Source: Burkholderia sp. Bp9143 (lineage in GTDB: Bacteria > Pseudomonadota > Gammaproteobacteria > Burkholderiales > Burkholderiaceae). Taken from it: DNA of 64,000 nt. The notes below the pieces were generated by a model. That model was not told the DNA's origin. It saw only the letters and a program-made list of their open reading frames with translations, and did not search any database. Position 1 is the first letter of the stretch. Every line of letters begins with the position of its first letter. A program made the translations under genes and the position numbers. The stretch spans positions 60,580 through 124,579 of the forward strand of contig NZ_QTPO01000022.1 in NCBI RefSeq assembly GCF_003853645.1, written 5' to 3'. Shown here in pieces: positions 17,830 through 26,109 of the stretch.

Positions 17830-19089
17830 ATGGACAACACCGACCTCCCGAACCTCGCCTGCCTGTACGCGGTGCAGCGCGTTGCCGAAACGGGCAGCGT
17901 GAGCCGCGCCGCCGCCACGCTGTTTCGCGCGCAGTCGGCCGTCACGCGCGCGGTGCAGGAACTCGAAACGGCCCTCGGCGAACCGCTGTTCGATCGCAAG
18001 CCGTCGGGCATGCTCGCGACGCCGGTCGGGCGCGCGGTGCTGAAACGCGGCGAGCGCGTGTTCGCCGAACTCGGCGCGCTCGCGAACTGGTGCGCGCTGC
18101 GCCAGTCGCGCCGCCGCGCATCGGCCGAAGGCGGCCTGCCCGCGTACCTGCTCAACACCCGGCGGCTCCAGCTGTTCTCGACGCTCGCGCGGCACCGCCA
18201 CATGCCGAGCGCGGCGCGCACGCTCGGCGTCACGCAGCCGGCCGTCAGCAGCGCGATCCGGATTCTCGAGAGCGGCGCGGGTTTCGCGCTGTTCCATCGT
18301 CATCCGCGCGGCCTGCTGCTGACGACCGATGGCGAGACGTTCCTGCTGCACGTGCGGCGCGCGCTGAACGAATTGCGGCACGTCGCCGACGACGTCGCCG
18401 CGCTGCACGGCAGCATCCAGGGTGTCGTGACCGTCGGCGCACTGCCGCTCGGCCGCACGCTGATGCTGCCCGAAGCGGTCGCGCGCGTCGTTACGCGATT
18501 TCCGAAGGTGCGCGTGATCACCGACGAAAGCGCGTACGAGGCGCTCGTCGCCGGCGTGCGCGCGGGCGACATCGACTTCATCCTGGGCGCGTTGCGCGCG
18601 AGCGATCCGGCGAGCGACCTCGAGAACGAGCGCCTGATGTCCGAGAACCTCGTCGTGCTCGCGCGGCACGATCACCCGCTCGCCGGAGTGCGCAACCTCG
18701 GGCTCGCGAGCCTCGCCGGCGCGCAATGGATCCTGCCGCGCAGCCATTCGCCCGCGCGCGGCCTGTTCGAATCGCTGTTCCGGCGCATGAAGCTCAAGCC
18801 GCCGGCGCCGACGGTCGAAAGTGCCGACCTCGCGGTGATTCGCGGCCTGCTGCTGCACACCGACATGCTCGCGGTGCTGTCCGCGCAGCAACTGCACTAC
18901 GAATGCGAAGCGGGGTTATTGGCCGTCCTCGACGTGCCGATGCGCGAAACGACCCGCGACATCGGCCTGATGACGCGCGCCGGCAGCCCGCCGTCGCCGG
19001 CCGCGCGCGCGTTGATCGACGCGATTCGCGTCGTCGCGACCGAGGTCGCGCGCACGCCGCACGCCACCACCGCCCGCGCCGCGCGATAA
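17830..19089 (+). CDS. LysR-type regulator with two N-terminal helix-turn-helix domains
   Basis: At 419 residues this is about 100 longer than ordinary LysR proteins. The reason is visible: two LysR DNA-binding domains stand in tandem. The first is at about residues 8-66 (AETGSVSRAAATLFRAQSAV) and the second at about 108-166 (ARHRHMPSAARTLGVTQPAV). A single effector-binding domain follows from about residue 190 (GVVTVGALPLGRTLM). It is divergent from the gallate operon and is probably its activator, comparable in role to GalR. The natural inducer would be gallate or a ring-cleavage product. Confidence 0.85.
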   Translation: MDNTDLPNLACLYAVQRVAETGSVSRAAATLFRAQSAVTRAVQELETALGEPLFDRKPSGMLATPVGRAVLKRGERVFAELGALANWCALRQSRRRASAEGGLPAYLLNTRRLQLFSTLARHRHMPSAARTLGVTQPAVSSAIRILESGAGFALFHRHPRGLLLTTDGETFLLHVRRALNELRHVADDVAALHGSIQGVVTVGALPLGRTLMLPEAVARVVTRFPKVRVITDESAYEALVAGVRAGDIDFILGALRASDPASDLENERLMSENLVVLARHDHPLAGVRNLGLASLAGAQWILPRSHSPARGLFESLFRRMKLKPPAPTVESADLAVIRGLLLHTDMLAVLSAQQLHYECEAGLLAVLDVPMRETTRDIGLMTRAGSPPSPAARALIDAIRVVATEVARTPHATTARAAR

Positions 19090-19255
19090 GGAAAGCGCAT
19101 GGCTGTCGCGCCCGATTCGCATCGCACCGGCCGCATCCCTTGCCCCACAATGCAGTCAGCACGCCGTGCCGCGTCCGGCCGACGCGCGACGCCGCCATAA
19201 GGCTTCGCGATACCGCCCGGCCGGCACGCGCATCACCTTCCTGGGGAACGACACG

Positions 19256-20173
19256 ATGATCGATCCGGAGATTGCCTTCATCGGTTTCGGCGAAGCCGGC
19301 GGGCTGCTGGGTGGCGCGCTGGCCGCCCGCGGCGTCCGCGTGACGATGTACGACCGGCAGCTCGACGACGCACGGTCGGCGCCCGCGATGCGCGGCAAGG
19401 CCGCGCGCCTGCACGTCGAAGCCGCGTCGACGCTCGCCGCCGCGATCCGCGACGCGCGCTGGATCGTGTCGGCCGTCACGGCATCGTCCGACGCCGAAGT
19501 CGCCGCGGCGGTCGCCACGCATATCCGCCCGGACCAGACCTTCATCGACATCAACTCGGTATCGCCCGCGCTGAAGCAGCACGGCCAGCGGCTGATCGAG
19601 GCCGCCGGCGGCCGCTACGTCGAGGCGGCGGTGATGGCGCCGGTGCCGCCGCACGGTCTCGCCGTGCCGATGCTGCTGGCCGGCCCGGCGGCCGAAGCGG
19701 TCGCGCGCGAGCTGAGCGCGCTCGGCTTCGCTGCGCAGGCCGTGTCGACCCGCGTGGGCGTGGCGTCGGCGGCCAAGATGTGCCGCAGCGTGATGATCAA
19801 GGGGATCGAGGCGCTGACCGTCGAATGCCTGGGCGCGGCCCGCGCATACGGCGCCGACGCGCTCGTGCTCGCGTCGCTCCGGCAGACCTTCGACACGTTC
19901 GCGGCGCTGCCGGACCTGCCCGGCTATCTGATCGGCCGCGTCGCCGAGCATGGCCGCCGGCGCGCGGCGGAGATGCGCGAAGTGTGCGACACGCTGCGCG
20001 AAGGTGGCGTCGCACCGGACATGAGCGATGCGTGCGCCCGCGTGCAGGATGGATTCATCGACAGGATGGCCGCGCGCGGGCTCGATTACGACGCGCTGCG
20101 GCCGTTCGACTGGCGGCAGGCGCTCGACCGGCTCGATGAACGGCAGCCGTCGGAATCCACACCCGGCGACTGA
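19256..20173 (+). CDS. NAD(P)-dependent beta-hydroxyacid dehydrogenase-like protein (DUF1932)
   Basis: A 305-residue protein with an N-terminal Rossmann fold (IAFIGFGEAGGLLGGALAAR, giving G-x-G-x-x-G). Its C-terminal helical domain is of the DUF1932 kind, related to 6-phosphogluconate and 3-hydroxyisobutyrate dehydrogenases; the lysine is in AAKMCRSVMIKGIEALTVE. The start at 19256 has GGGGA upstream. It follows the LysR gene on the same strand, 166 bases on. Its substrate is unknown, and a part in side-chain or ring-cleavage product metabolism is only suggested by position. Confidence 0.75.
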   Translation: MIDPEIAFIGFGEAGGLLGGALAARGVRVTMYDRQLDDARSAPAMRGKAARLHVEAASTLAAAIRDARWIVSAVTASSDAEVAAAVATHIRPDQTFIDINSVSPALKQHGQRLIEAAGGRYVEAAVMAPVPPHGLAVPMLLAGPAAEAVARELSALGFAAQAVSTRVGVASAAKMCRSVMIKGIEALTVECLGAARAYGADALVLASLRQTFDTFAALPDLPGYLIGRVAEHGRRRAAEMREVCDTLREGGVAPDMSDACARVQDGFIDRMAARGLDYDALRPFDWRQALDRLDERQPSESTPGD

Positions 20174-20193
20174 CGCGCACCCGCGCAACAACC

Positions 20194-20760
20194 CTATCCC
20201 CGCACCCGCTCCCCATGCGGCAACGCCGTCGCGAACGCGGCATCGATGAACCGGATCACGTCGTCGAGCGACGACGTGCACGTCGCGCCCGCGGCGAGCT
20301 CCCGGAACGCGCCGTCCGGCCCGAGGCAGATGAGCGGCTTGCGCCAGCGCCGCGCGAGCGCGATCTCCTCGGCCGTCCCGTGCCCGCCGGGCAGCGCGAC
20401 GATCAGGTCGCTGCTCAGCACGTTCACGTAGTTCCGGTTGATCGTGTGCGGATCGGCGCCCGGTTCGCGGCGCGGCAGCGGCGTGAGGATCGGAATCTCG
20501 ACGAACGGATGCGGGTAACCGTCGAGCGGCACGAAGCCCGCGTGCGGATCGGCTTGCGTCGGCAGGATGCCGATCGATCGGCCGGCCCGTCCCGGCACGC
20601 CGGCGAACGCACGCGCGACCGCCAGCATCACGCCCTGGCCGCCGCCCGTCAGCAGGTTGAAGCCGGCCTGCGCGAGCCATGCGCCGAGCGGTTCGGAAAA
20701 CGCGAGCCACGGTTCCTTGCCCGAGCCCATCACGCCGATCGTCCGGCTGGTACGTTGCAT
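20194..20760 (-). CDS. LOG family protein (TIGR00730/lysine decarboxylase-like)
   Basis: A 188-residue Rossmann-like protein with the family motifs GGGQGVM (about residues 39-45) and PGGHGTAEE (about 124-132), which in LOG proteins bind AMP-ribose. Members are cytokinin-riboside-5'-monophosphate phosphoribohydrolases or bacterial nucleotide hydrolases, and many are still called 'lysine decarboxylase' in error. The start at 20760 follows GGAAG; upstream ATGs in frame have no such site. It lies 80 bases downstream of the MFS carrier on the same strand. Confidence 0.8.
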   Translation of the reverse strand: MQRTSRTIGVMGSGKEPWLAFSEPLGAWLAQAGFNLLTGGGQGVMLAVARAFAGVPGRAGRSIGILPTQADPHAGFVPLDGYPHPFVEIPILTPLPRREPGADPHTINRNYVNVLSSDLIVALPGGHGTAEEIALARRWRKPLICLGPDGAFRELAAGATCTSSLDDVIRFIDAAFATALPHGERVRG

Positions 20761-20840
20761 CGTGACTTCCGGTGATGAATCGTTGAATGGCATCGCGGCG
20801 TGGCGCCAGGCCGCGACATCCGGCCACGCACCGCGCATCG

Positions 20841-22088
20841 TCATTCGAGTTCGACGCCCTTGAGCTCGGGGATCAGGAACAGCGTCGCGACCATGTCGAG
20901 CACGTAGAGGCCGGCAAGCAGCGCGATCGCCGTCTGGAACGAGTAGTGCGCGGCCAGCGCGCCGACCGCCACCGGCCCGAAACCGCCGACCGCCCGGCCG
21001 ATATTCCACAGCACGTTCTGCGCGGTCGCGCGCGCGGCGGTCGGATAGCCTTCGGACATCAGCGTGCCGTAGCCGCCGACCATCCCGTTGACGAACATCC
21101 CCATCAGCGCGCCGGCCCACAGCATCGCCGTCGGGTCCGACAGGCGCGCATACGCGATGACCGTCACGACCGAGCCGAGCTGGTACAGCAGGAACGTCGG
21201 CTTGCGGCCGATGCGATCGGCGAGCTGCCCGAACGTCCAGACGCCGATCATCATCCCGACGACGGTCGCCGCCGTCCACAGCCCCGACTTCGTCAGCGAG
21301 AAGCCCATCTGTTTCGACAGGAAGGTCGGCAGCCAGATCATGATCCCGTAGTAGCCGAAGTTCTGGACCGAGCACAGGATCGCGATGCCGAAACTCGTGC
21401 GCGCGGTGCGGGCGTCGGCGACGAGCATCCGGAACGCGTTGGCCCGCGGCTGCGTCGCGCGCTGCACGAAGGCTTCCGGCTCGTGCAGCCGGTTGCGCAG
21501 CAGCCACGCGAGCAGCGCGGGCAGCACGCCGACCACGAACATCCCGCGCCAGCCGATATGGCGCAGCAGCAGCGGCGTCAGCAGCGCGGCCAGCAGCACG
21601 CCGGCCTGCCAGCCGAGCGCGACGTAGCACGACACGCGCGCCCGCTTGCTCGCCGGCCACGCTTCGGCCGCGAGCGCCATGCCGATCCCGAATTCGCCGC
21701 CGAGGCCGATGCCCGCGATGGTCCGATACACCAGCAGATCCCGGAAGCCCTGCGCGAACGCGCACAGGCCGGTGAAGACCGCGAACAGCATGATCGTCCA
21801 GGTGAGCACGCGCACGCGGCCGTAGCGGTCGCTCAGGGCACCGAACAGAATGCCGCCCGCGACGGCGCCGATCAGCGTCCACGTGACGAGCGCGCCGCCC
21901 TGCCCGGGCGTCAGTTGCAAGGCCGCCGTGATCGCCGGCAGCATGAAGCCGAGGATCAGCAGGTCGAAGCCGTCCATCGCATAGCCGATCGCCGAGCCGG
22001 CCAGCGCCTTCCACGCGTACGCCCCGACCTGCTCCGCGTGCGGCGCCGCCGGCTCGCCGAGCGCCGAAGATTTCATGTCTGCTGCCAT
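20841..22088 (-). CDS. MFS transporter (metabolite:H+ symporter type)
   Basis: A 415-residue 12-TM carrier. It begins with a cytoplasmic tail then GSAIGYAMDGFDLLILGFML in TM1, carries the loop-2/3 motif GALSDRYGRVRVL and the second copy GQLADRIGRKPTF, and in TM4-5 GLGGEFGIGMALAAEAWP, which is typical of the sialate/benzoate/shikimate-type symporters. Substrate unassigned. The ATG at 22088 has AGGA upstream and gives the usual tail length; the frame is open to 22253. It is followed by the LOG protein. Confidence 0.8.
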   Translation of the reverse strand: MAADMKSSALGEPAAPHAEQVGAYAWKALAGSAIGYAMDGFDLLILGFMLPAITAALQLTPGQGGALVTWTLIGAVAGGILFGALSDRYGRVRVLTWTIMLFAVFTGLCAFAQGFRDLLVYRTIAGIGLGGEFGIGMALAAEAWPASKRARVSCYVALGWQAGVLLAALLTPLLLRHIGWRGMFVVGVLPALLAWLLRNRLHEPEAFVQRATQPRANAFRMLVADARTARTSFGIAILCSVQNFGYYGIMIWLPTFLSKQMGFSLTKSGLWTAATVVGMMIGVWTFGQLADRIGRKPTFLLYQLGSVVTVIAYARLSDPTAMLWAGALMGMFVNGMVGGYGTLMSEGYPTAARATAQNVLWNIGRAVGGFGPVAVGALAAHYSFQTAIALLAGLYVLDMVATLFLIPELKGVELE

Positions 22089-22343
22089 GGTGTCCTGCCG
22101 GAAATGTCCGGGCGACATTCTAAAGCCTGTTCCCGCGCATGACGGGCCGGCGCACGGGCGCATGCGGAAAGCGCCGCGCTGCCCGCTGCCGGGAACGGCA
22201 GCAGGCAGCAGCGGTAATGAATTTGAAAGACATTGAAGCCGGCGATCCCGCAATCACGCGGGACACCGAAAGAAGGATGAAGCGGGTGTTGCGCCGCCGG
22301 CGCGCGTCGGACGGCACCGGCGCGGTGCCGGTGCGGTGCTGCC

Positions 22344-22673
22344 TCAGCCCTGATCGTCCCCGGGCCACCAGGTTTTGGCCTCGCGGTCGACGAGCATCGT
22401 ATCGAGATCCTTGCCTTCGAGCCATTTGGGTCGCGGGCCGCGGCCCGACCACGAGCGGCCGGTCGTCGAATCGTAATACTTGGCAGGCGCCTTGCGTTTT
22501 CGCTGGACGATGTAGCCGAGGGCGCTCAGCACTTCCTGCTGCGAGATGCCCAACAGCGCGACCTGCTCCTTGAATGCCGCGAGTGCGGCTTGCTTCTCCT
22601 TCTGCTTGGCTTCCGACAGCTTGATGTTCAGGTCCCGAAGTTGTGCTTCGAGGTCCTGCAGGGCCTGAGTCAT
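22344..22673 (-). CDS. H-NS family histone-like protein
   Basis: A 109-residue nucleoid protein. The N-terminal coiled coil (about residues 4-48, ALQDLEAQLRDLNIKLSEAK onward) serves oligomerisation. The C-terminal DNA-binding domain is TTGRSWSGRGPRPKWLEG, with the SGRG-RP AT-hook-like loop that binds the minor groove. The role is silencing of AT-rich and acquired DNA. AGAGGA lies 9 bases before the ATG at 22673; an in-frame ATG at 22694 with GGAGG upstream is an alternative start. It is next to the reverse transcriptase gene and on the same strand. Confidence 0.9.
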   Translation of the reverse strand: MTQALQDLEAQLRDLNIKLSEAKQKEKQAALAAFKEQVALLGISQQEVLSALGYIVQRKRKAPAKYYDSTTGRSWSGRGPRPKWLEGKDLDTMLVDREAKTWWPGDDQG

Positions 22674-23042
22674 GTATTCATCCTCTTTGGGCATGTTTTT
22701 ATTCAAAAAACCTCCGATGGCTGAACCTATCACGAAGTTCCGCCAATCTGTGTTGCGATATGTGAATCGTTCGCATGGACCTGCAAGACTTTCGAAGTGT
22801 GCCGAACGCAACGCGATCGTCGAAAGCCGCATGCCATCGGCACGCAACACATGGCGCACCACGTTGGGACGCGCGGCGAACCGTCGGTGGCGAGCGCCTC
22901 GCCACCGGGCGCCGCCCCCTGGCACAGGCGCGGCATGGCGCGAATGATAGCAGTGCGCATCCATCGTGGAGGACTTTTGCGGTCCGGCGCACACTCGGCT
23001 TCTTTGGCCCGCCAGCGTCGGCGCCGGCGCTGGCGCGGCCGT
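22674..23042. promoter_or_regulatory. Gap upstream of the H-NS gene
   Basis: About 370 bases with no gene. The half nearest the H-NS start is AT-rich compared with the window (A/T tracts at about 22690-22712 and 22750-22772), in keeping with a promoter and autoregulated H-NS binding sites. The rest shows nothing I can name. Confidence 0.4.
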
Positions 23043-24392
23043 TTACGTGCCGAAGCTGCACCCGTCCCACGCGATCCGCGCGAACAGCGCATGCAGCTTC
23101 GCGCCGCGCGCGGCGTTCAGCGCGCTTGCATGGGCGACGCGTCCGGCCAGGTATCCGTGGAAATCCGCGTGCGCGGCGCGATTCTGCGACGCCGGTCCGT
23201 GGCGGATGCAGTTGGTCAGGATGGCCTTCAAGACATCGAACTCGTCGCGTGCCAGATTCGGATGACGATTGACGACCACACCGGCCAGTTGCTGCCGCAC
23301 GCCGCGCCGCATCACGCGCGTCTTGCGCAGCTGCAGCGCGAAGCCTTCCTCGAGGGCGATCGCGGCCACCCCCGCCTGCAGCCGCCCGGCCTCGCGTGCG
23401 AACGCGCCGCCGCCCGAGAACGCGAGATCGTCCGCATAGCGCGTATAGGTCGCGTCGAGCGATCGCGCGAGCGCGGCGAGCCGCATGTCGAGGCGGAAAG
23501 CACACAGGTTCGCCAGCGCCGGCGAGGTCGGCGCGCCCTGCGGCAGGTGGCGGTTGCGGTAGAGCTGGCGGCCGGTCCAGTCGAACCGGTCGCGCAGGTC
23601 GGGCGCGAGCAGCCGCGCCGACGGCACGCGGTTGGTGCACAGCGCGGTCAGCATCCGTGCGACTTCCGACGGATACCCGAGCGTCGTGAACAGCGCATGG
23701 ACCCGCGCCGCGCGGACCGACACGAAGAAGTCCGCGAGATCGAAACGGACGACGACGTCGCGATTCACATGTGGCGCGGCGAACGATACGATCCCGCGCC
23801 CCTTGCGAAAGCCGTGTGCCGCGTCGTGCGGCGGAATCCGGTCGAGCAGCCCGTGCAGGATGCGGCGCTGCGCTTCGCGCAGCCGGCCCTTCGGAATCTC
23901 GATCAGGCGGCAGCCGCCGCGACGTTTGTCGTAGCCCGCGTACGTGTAGTGATGCAGCGGCGAGTCGCTGCCGCGCGCATCGACGCGCCAGTGGTCGGAC
24001 AGCCAGTCGAGCTCGGGCGCACTCACGCCGAGCCAGGTCGCGAGGTCGCCGCACGTCGGCCATTGCGGCACCGTGACGCCAGCGAGCCGCGGCGGCAATG
24101 GCCGCTGGACCGGCGGCCGGCGCACGATGCGTATCGCGACCGGCCGATGATCGCCGTACCACGCGATCATGAATGCCGGCGTATCGGCCAGCGCGCTTGC
24201 CAGCAGATCGGTATCGACGTCGGTCCAGTTCGCGCCGAAGTGCGCGATCGCGTGATCCGCGAGTTCGTGCGCCCATGACGGCGCGGCACCAAGTACGATC
24301 GCGATGCGCTCGAGCAGGCCGCCGCGCTCAGGCGGGCCGGCCAGCATCGCTTCGGCAATCATGCGGGCTGTATCGAACCGGGATGCGTGCAT
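23043..24392 (-). CDS. Retron-type reverse transcriptase
   Basis: A 449-residue RNA-directed DNA polymerase. Residues 150-400 hold the RT domain: IPKGRLREAQRRIL (motif 1), HGFRKGRGIVSF, the first catalytic Asp in RFDLADFF (D218), LPQGAPTSPALAN (283-295), the catalytic YADD at 319-322, and AGVVVN at 370-375 where retrons carry VTG. The retron NAxxH position reads FAAPH, one residue off. About 150 residues precede the RT core and hold no named domain. The ATG at 24392 was chosen because the 5' part of the open frame (to 24503) overlaps a structured RNA. No separate effector gene is adjacent. Confidence 0.85.
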   Translation of the reverse strand: MHASRFDTARMIAEAMLAGPPERGGLLERIAIVLGAAPSWAHELADHAIAHFGANWTDVDTDLLASALADTPAFMIAWYGDHRPVAIRIVRRPPVQRPLPPRLAGVTVPQWPTCGDLATWLGVSAPELDWLSDHWRVDARGSDSPLHHYTYAGYDKRRGGCRLIEIPKGRLREAQRRILHGLLDRIPPHDAAHGFRKGRGIVSFAAPHVNRDVVVRFDLADFFVSVRAARVHALFTTLGYPSEVARMLTALCTNRVPSARLLAPDLRDRFDWTGRQLYRNRHLPQGAPTSPALANLCAFRLDMRLAALARSLDATYTRYADDLAFSGGGAFAREAGRLQAGVAAIALEEGFALQLRKTRVMRRGVRQQLAGVVVNRHPNLARDEFDVLKAILTNCIRHGPASQNRAAHADFHGYLAGRVAHASALNAARGAKLHALFARIAWDGCSFGT

Positions 24393-24404
24393 GGAGAAGA
24401 ATGG

Positions 24405-24570
24405 GCGGGACGATGAGTCAACGTGACAGGTGCTGCGAGAGCAGTCGTTGCGCAACGCGCAACCTGCGCTCTTGCGACGCATCGGGGTGCCGGTCTCATC
24501 CACGGGGTAGCCCCGTAGTCCTGGAACAGCGATTGCCTGCTCCGGGGGTGTGCTTGACCCTCCGCCCCGC
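24405..24570 (-). ncRNA. Candidate retron ncRNA (msr-msd)
   Basis: Read on the minus strand, bases 24570-24554 (a1) pair with 24421-24405 (a2). Of 17 positions, 13 are Watson-Crick, 3 are G-U and one is an A-A mismatch. Directly after a1 comes AAGC, with the G at 24553 where retrons place the branching guanosine. Between the arms are an msr-like hairpin (ACGGGG-CTA-CCCCGT, 24516-24502) and a longer msd-like hairpin at 24475-24435, with a 7-of-8 outer stem, a 4x4 internal loop and a 6-bp inner stem with a 5-nt loop. The a2 arm ends 12 nt before the RT start. Boundaries are inferred; the length would be about 166 nt. Confidence 0.75.
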
Positions 24571-24576
24571 GACGCG

Positions 24577-24606
24577 ACTTTAATGGCCGGACGCGCGGGG
24601 TGTCAA
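24577..24606 (-). promoter_or_regulatory. Sigma-70 promoter of the retron
   Basis: On the minus strand: -35 TTGACA (24606-24601, full consensus), an 18-base spacer, and -10 TAAAGT (24582-24577, four of six). A start 7 bases beyond would fall at about 24570, the first base of the a1 repeat. This fit between promoter and ncRNA 5' end supports both calls. Confidence 0.7.
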
Positions 24607-25002
24607 ATGGCGGGGCGCGCGACGCTTGTGCCCGTCGCGCGAAAAGCGCGCCGAACGCGATCGGCGACACGCCGCCGCAAACTTGCGGTCGAACGGCATG
24701 GTCCGGTGCGGTACGCAGTCCTGCGAATCCGGTCGCGGGAAAGCCGCGCTCGCCTCGAGCCATGGCGCATGAAACGTGCCGACATCGATATGGACGACGT
24801 AACGCTCCACTTCGCCGGGCGAGGCGGCCAGCCTCTTGCTCTCGCGATGTGTCCGAACGCGTCAGGGCACCGGCGCACCGGATGCGCCGCCCCGCGGCCC
24901 CGACGCTTCCCGCCAATCGGGAATGTTGCGCAGTGTGACGTCATGCGATGCACGGACTATGACCGCCGTCGCGCGTTGCGGCGGCGCGGCGCGCGCCGTC
25001 CC
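24607..25002. other. Gap between retron promoter and RmlD-like gene
   Basis: About 395 bases with no gene I can support; frames here are Arg-rich shadows. A TGACGTCA palindrome at 24936-24943 is the only motif noticed. Confidence 0.4.
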
Positions 25003-25956
25003 TTACGGCAGCGGCGGCGCGTCACGCAACACGGCTTGCAGCCCAGCCGCGAACGGCGTCGCATGCTCGATCCCGAGTGCGCGCACGCGCGATGCATCCA
25101 GATGGCAATCGTACGGACGCGGCGTCGCATCGGCCGGCGTGTCGATTCGCGCGAGCGCGGCGTCGATGCCGAACGCGGCCGCGATCCGTTGCGCGATGTC
25201 GTACTTCGTCATCGGTTCCTCGCCCGACCAATGACGGATGCCCGTGACGGGCGAGCCCGCGAGCTGGCGCAGCGTCAGGTCGCGGATGACTTCCGCGACG
25301 TCCGGTGTGTAAGTCGGATAGCGGATCGCCCAGGCGTCCATGCCGACCGCGTCGGCACCCGGTCGCGCGGACGCGACGACCGCCGGCACGAGGCTCGTGA
25401 CGGCCGACTCATGCCAATCGACGATCGGGCCGTAGAGCAACGGCAGGCGCAGCACGCAGGTAAGCGACGACGCGGCGAGCAATGCGGCCTCGCCCTCCAG
25501 CTTGGTGCGGCCGTAGATGTTCAGCGGGTTCGGCGCGGCGTCTTCGCGGTACGGCGCGGCCTTGCCGTCGAACACGTAGTCGGTGGAGATGCCGAGCGTC
25601 CACGCGCCGTAGCGCGCGGCGAGCGCGCCGATGCGGGCCGGCGCGTCGACGTTGATCGCGCGCGCGGCCGCGGGGTCGCGTTCGCAGACGTCCGGGCGAC
25701 GCTCGGCGGCGCAGATGATCACGGCGGCCGGGCGGCGAGTGTCGAAGATGTGTTCGAGCGCCGGCTGGTCGAGCACGTCGAGTCGGACGACGTTTTCCGG
25801 CGGCAATGCGAGGCGCCGTGCGCCCGCGGTGTCCGGGTTGCGGATGGTCGCGACCGGCGTCAGCGACGATTCGCGGGACAGCGAGGCGGCAACCGCCCGG
25901 CCGAGCAGGCCGGACGCGCCGATGAGGAGGATGGTCGGGTGCGACACGGTAGCCAA
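25003..25956 (-). CDS. RmlD-like NAD(P)-dependent sugar reductase (SDR)
   Basis: A 317-residue extended short-chain dehydrogenase of the dTDP-4-dehydrorhamnose reductase family. It has the N-terminal nucleotide-binding motif G-A-S-G-L-L-G at about residues 13-19, LGISTDYVFDGKAAPY holding the catalytic Thr/Asp region, and the catalytic Y-x-x-x-K in NIYGRTKLEG. No rmlA, rmlB or rmlC genes are nearby, so it may not be in rhamnose synthesis. Related proteins also serve as regulatory or orphan reductases. It lies upstream of the retron, on the same strand but about 400 bases away. Confidence 0.8.
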   Translation of the reverse strand: MATVSHPTILLIGASGLLGRAVAASLSRESSLTPVATIRNPDTAGARRLALPPENVVRLDVLDQPALEHIFDTRRPAAVIICAAERRPDVCERDPAAARAINVDAPARIGALAARYGAWTLGISTDYVFDGKAAPYREDAAPNPLNIYGRTKLEGEAALLAASSLTCVLRLPLLYGPIVDWHESAVTSLVPAVVASARPGADAVGMDAWAIRYPTYTPDVAEVIRDLTLRQLAGSPVTGIRHWSGEEPMTKYDIAQRIAAAFGIDAALARIDTPADATPRPYDCHLDASRVRALGIEHATPFAAGLQAVLRDAPPLP

Positions 25957-26045
25957 CGATGAAAGGGGACGAGGGGCCCCAATCTATACGAGAACCGGCA
26001 ACCGATGTCGATTTCGGTCGCACGTCGACGACGTGCGGATGACGA

Positions 26046-26080
26046 AACAAGGCCCGGTGCGCGCTTCCGCGCACCGGGCC
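26046..26080 (-). terminator. Rho-independent terminator of the doxX gene
   Basis: A perfect 13-bp stem (26051-26063 with 26068-26080) and a 4-base loop, followed on the minus strand by TTGTTT. It lies 30 bases past the doxX stop and before the RmlD-like gene. Confidence 0.8.
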
Positions 26081-26109
26081 GGTCGTGCGGCACGAAATCT
26101 CGCGCCTGC

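Noticed and set aside
24393..24503. Upstream ATG at 24503 as start of the reverse transcriptase
   Set aside because: The added 37 residues are Ser/Cys/Arg-rich and unlike RTs. The DNA there forms the hairpin and the a2 repeat of the candidate ncRNA, so the start at 24392 was used even though its ribosome site is weak.
24481..24570. The ACGGGG-TAG-CCCCGT hairpin as a terminator
   Set aside because: It has no T run and sits inside the transcribed region between the a1 and a2 repeats, so it fits better as an msr stem-loop.
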